Shown here piece by piece: positions 60,615 through 64,000 of a stretch of DNA of 64,000 bases. Positions within the stretch are counted from its first letter, which is position 1; each line of letters starts with the position of its first letter. The notes beneath the pieces were generated by a model. That model saw nothing but the letters and a program-made list of their open reading frames with translations, made no database searches and was not told the origin of the DNA. The translations under genes were made by a program, and so were the position numbers. Source of the stretch: Syngnathus acus (Eukaryota; Chordata; Actinopteri; Syngnathiformes; Syngnathidae); NCBI RefSeq assembly GCF_901709675.1, contig NC_051088.1, forward strand, positions 4,923,664-4,987,663, in the 5' to 3' direction.

Positions 60615-61319
60615 CAGGTACATTTTAATATTGATTCAACACTTTGAGCTCTTGATACTTAATTGTGTATGCCTGGTTGTATCCATTTGCATGGCTAAGA
60701 AGATGCTTTCAAGCATTTGCACAAGCGAGGACCATTAAAGACACATATATACGATGTCTGCATGTTCACAAAAGCAAACATCTCCACATCTCAACTTGTA
60801 TAGTCTGCTCTTTAGTCTCATTGTCATATTTTCCCTCTGTGGGACACAAATAAAGAATGTTATAAAACATTTTATTCACGCAGCCTTTAAATGTCTCAAA
60901 GACCCTTCCCTGTCTCTTTGACACAAGCTTGAAATTTTTCCAGACATTGGCTGACAGCTTCTATTACGCATTTATATGATAAGCTCCATTTTCACACTTT
61001 CCATATCCATCTCAGAACTTGGCTATTATTTGTGCACAGAAGCCCCATGACTGTTGGGTACTTTGAAGGATCACATCAGTTTCCCTCTTGATGCGCCTTT
61101 CTTTGTTTACCTCGTTTGTGCTCCGAGCCATCTGTGTGTCTGTGAACGAACTTTTTAACAGCTCCGCTTCCAGAAGTTGCATCTGGGGAGAATGGTCGGG
61201 GACCGGGAATATCGTACAAGGACAATGTCTGTAACGTTCTCACGATAGATAAAAAACACATTAAGATTAATGTTAGTGGGGGCTACTTGAAATGACCTTT
61301 TTTGGTCTTTTGGTATTAC

Positions 61320-61830
61320 CCAGGGGTCACCGCAGCAACTCATCCTTTTCTATATGTCCCTGTCCACTGCATCTTCGGTTACAGCTCCAGTTATGCATAT
61401 GTCCTCTTTGCTGCCTACCTGGTATCTATTTTTCAGCATGCTTCGACTGATATATACACTGTCCCTGCTCTACATGTCCAAACCATTTAAACCTGGGCTC
61501 TCTTGCTTGGTATCCAGTATGTGCTGATCTTATTTCTGAGGTTGTCCATCATTGCCAAGGTGAATCTTCACACCTTTAAGTTTCCAACCCTTTCTCCTGT
61601 CTTTTAGTCATTGATACCACCTCCAAACCATACATGGTTGGTGTTACTACCATGCTCCCTTCCACTCTCTCCATTGCTCTGAACAATAGATCCCATGCAC
61701 TTAAACCTTTGCCACCCCCACTGGCCTTCTTTTTATTCCTACACATACTCTGGCCTGCTGCAACTGACCTTCATTCCTCATTTCTTGAGCGCAAACATCA
61801 GTATGACTCAAGCCCATAAACATAATTATT
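61320..61830 (-). mobile_element. Decayed LINE fragment, 3' part of a fish retrotransposon
   Basis: Ordered words on the plus strand (CATGTCCAAACCATTTAAACC, GAGGTTGTCCATCATTGCCA, CACCTCCAAACCATACATGG, GAACAATAGATCCCATGCAC) match, on the minus strand, the 3' coding part of a common teleost LINE. I recall this family as RTE/BovB-like; the frame is broken throughout. It lies in a kazn intron. Confidence 0.55.
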
Positions 61831-64000
61831 GTCGTGTCTCTCATGTCTTTGTAGTCTGTGATCAGTGTTAAGATATGTAACTAGAATCAGGAAGTAAGGG
61901 CATGTTTCAGCACAGTGTCGAAAGAGAACGCTGCTTGTTCTATTCTCTCCTGCAGTTCGGCAAAACAATTACCTACATTTTGTGTTATACAAGGCATCGT
62001 TGGTATGTATGTATCTTTGTAAGTTATTATGGATCGAAATAGATCTTTTGAGTTCTGAAATTATAGTTTTCTGTGATGTTAGACGATAGGATAAAAGAGT
62101 GAGATTTCGTGTCGATTTGGTTCATATGACTGATTATACAATGTGGTTTGTATTCTCCCAGTTTCACCCTTTCCTTTGTTATTAAACCTGGAGTCAACCT
62201 TCAACCTGGCCTTCAGAGTCTTGATGAGTGAAAGTGGTTGAGCTTACTGTCTTCGGATATTCAACATATTTGAAGGGCAGGATAATTATATAAATGGCAA
62301 AAATAATGTATGTTCACTATATTTGGGATGTCAAGACTTAAGATTCAATACAATACATCAGCACCAAATTTGATGTTTGTCCTTGACCTATGACTGTTTA
62401 ACATTAATTTTAGCTCTACTAGTGATGCAAGACATAAATAATGGTTAAAATATTGGAAAGAACTAGTCAGTTTAAAATGCAACCTCAATTACTGTTTTTC
62501 ATTCCCTCCCTGCACAAAAACCCATTGCTCCCTTTCTCTGCGTTTGCACAACAGGTTTCTTAGACTAAAAAAGCTCCTGTACCGGCAGAGAGAAAGAGGA
62601 AACCTCGTTGCACCTGCCTCAGTGAACTCAAAGATGCTGTTGAGATGAGCCAAAAACACTGTGGCTGTCTTATATCCTGCACCTGTGACCGTTGGGCAGC
62701 AGCCATCCGCCTGATGTTTGACAAGACAAGACGCCCACTGTGACTCAGTAAAAGAAACCATTGATGGTTAGTAGGTCGACAACATTTGAGTGTTTATGGA
62801 ATACAAATGATGAAGAGGATCTTGTTGTGCTGATAAACTGTGTTGGAAAAGGTTAGTTGACAGCCAGCCGTATTCACTCCTTCATGTACTCTTTGGCTTT
62901 GTGTCGACCTGCCACATATATTTCACAGTTGGAGTAGGAGGTGTTTCTGAAGTACAATTTAAACTAATGTCTGCTTCTGTCTGATTCATGGACTCCGAGG
63001 GAACTATTCATACCAGGCAACAAAAATAAGACAGGAGTGTTTCCAGGATTGCCCAATTTAGCGCTAAGGTCTTTCAGGATACCGCAGTGATCATCAAAGT
63101 ACACTTCTCCAAAATTACGGTTTAAGGTTTGAAGTCAATGGATGAATGTGAGACTGAAAAAGATTGTGAAGACGACAACTATACAGCTGGCTATGGCTAA
63201 AAAGAGGTAATTGTGATCCTTCATTTAGCAGCCAGAAAAAAAGACCAAAACATACATTAAAAAGAAAAAAAAAAGATGTTTATCAAGGAAAATAAGTGGA
63301 CTGCGTGATCAGGGTTTACCTAATCTAAAGCAGTGGAAATTGTACTGCTCGGCACATATGTGGCCTAGAGGTGCACTGCTTTTCCATTTTCTGAGGATAC
63401 AATAACAACCACCAGATGAGGCATATGACATGAGTGGCAAAAGGAAATCTAAGAGGAAGCAAAGTTTTTTAGACCACGTAGATGCCTAATACAAAATAAC
63501 TACCTCAGTCCTCTTCCCTAATCTCGTTCCAAACTGGCCTATACTTTCTGCTGCCAAAACCCTTGTGTTTAATGGGAACATCCGTTACTGCAATGTGTTA
63601 AAAGCCTTTGTGTGCTGGTCGCTTTCATGGTACTTTGCTCCTGAACAGCTTCGACTGCCCACACAGGAAGGGATACAGTACTGTATATCACTGGCTGCCA
63701 AACAGGAAATATGGACACTTCAGAGCGTTGATAAAGGCTTAGCTCTACGTTTTCCTGTTGACACAACAGCTTTAAGCTCGCACGACTCCCAATTCTATCT
63801 TAAATTACAATCAAAAATCCTTTTTGGTGAGGTTGTTTCGAGAGATAATAATGCATGAGTTATGTCCAAGTCTAAGAACACGATTAAGGAGAGCCACAGC
63901 TTCTTTCACCAGTTGATACTGCAGTATTTGTCTCAAGGTAATAAAGAAACTATTTGTTTTATGCAAGTAGAGTGAAATCCCTCCATTGCGGGTTCTGCGG

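Larger units (their letters stand above)
59913..64000 (-). other. kazn: kazn upstream intron, to the window edge
   Basis: No further kazn exon was found in this 4 kb. It contains the CATC tract, the decayed LINE and A-rich DNA. The final 29 bases resemble the end of another dispersed repeat, but too little is present to classify. Confidence 0.6.

Noticed and set aside
60377-60738. Several open frames of repeated MDGW or HPSI residues
   Set aside because: They are read-throughs of the CATC microsatellite in different phases.
1-64000. CRISPR array, phage or bacterial operon
   Set aside because: No spaced repeats, ribosome sites or prokaryotic gene layout; introns and SINEs show a vertebrate nuclear genome.

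Overview
The window is vertebrate nuclear DNA, almost certainly from a spiny-rayed teleost fish. The protein-coding exons are short, have GT-AG introns, and encode orthologues of human genes from 1p36.21. The dispersed repeats (tRNA-derived SINEs, a teleost-type non-LTR retrotransposon tail, short hAT and TA-flanked DNA elements) are of kinds common in fish. I cannot name the species. All family assignments come from reading the sequence and from recalled protein families; no search was run.

Layout. Positions 1 to about 35,280 hold no coding exon that I can recognise: a gene desert with microsatellites, scattered transposon remnants and several stretches that look like conserved noncoding DNA (inferred from composition only). 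Positions 35,392-37,599 (+) hold a complete eight-exon pancreatic elastase-type serine protease gene (272 aa) with an intact His/Asp/Ser triad and a PTF1-like bipartite promoter motif. Positions 39,531-40,787 (-) hold the two coding exons of TMEM51 (270 aa), tail-to-tail with the protease. Positions 46,758-59,912 (-) hold the 3' twelve coding exons of KAZN (kazrin): coiled coil, serine-rich linker and three SAM domains, ending in the kazrin E-type tail VTNV. The KAZN 5' exons lie beyond position 64,000. The exon at 54,979-55,146 can also be read through its donor to give the short kazrin C-terminus.

The order protease - TMEM51 - KAZN matches the human neighbourhood KAZN-TMEM51-(FHAD1-EFHD2)-CTRC-CELA2A/B, so this is a conserved linkage group in which FHAD1 and EFHD2 are not seen between the protease and TMEM51. 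The three genes do not form a pathway: one is a secreted digestive zymogen, one a small membrane protein, one a junction/endosome adaptor.

The most unusual noncoding features are three DNA transposons flanked by TA whose inverted ends look like diverged versions of one another (17,519-18,891; 41,666-42,853; 47,391-48,321). One carries repeated remnants of what looks like a transposase C-terminus plus CRE palindromes; another carries an internally deleted copy of a SINE whose fuller copy sits 5 kb away. There is also a pair of degenerate telomere-like tracts at about 51,570-51,720. I found no evidence for a new biological system in the sense of an unknown gene cluster.
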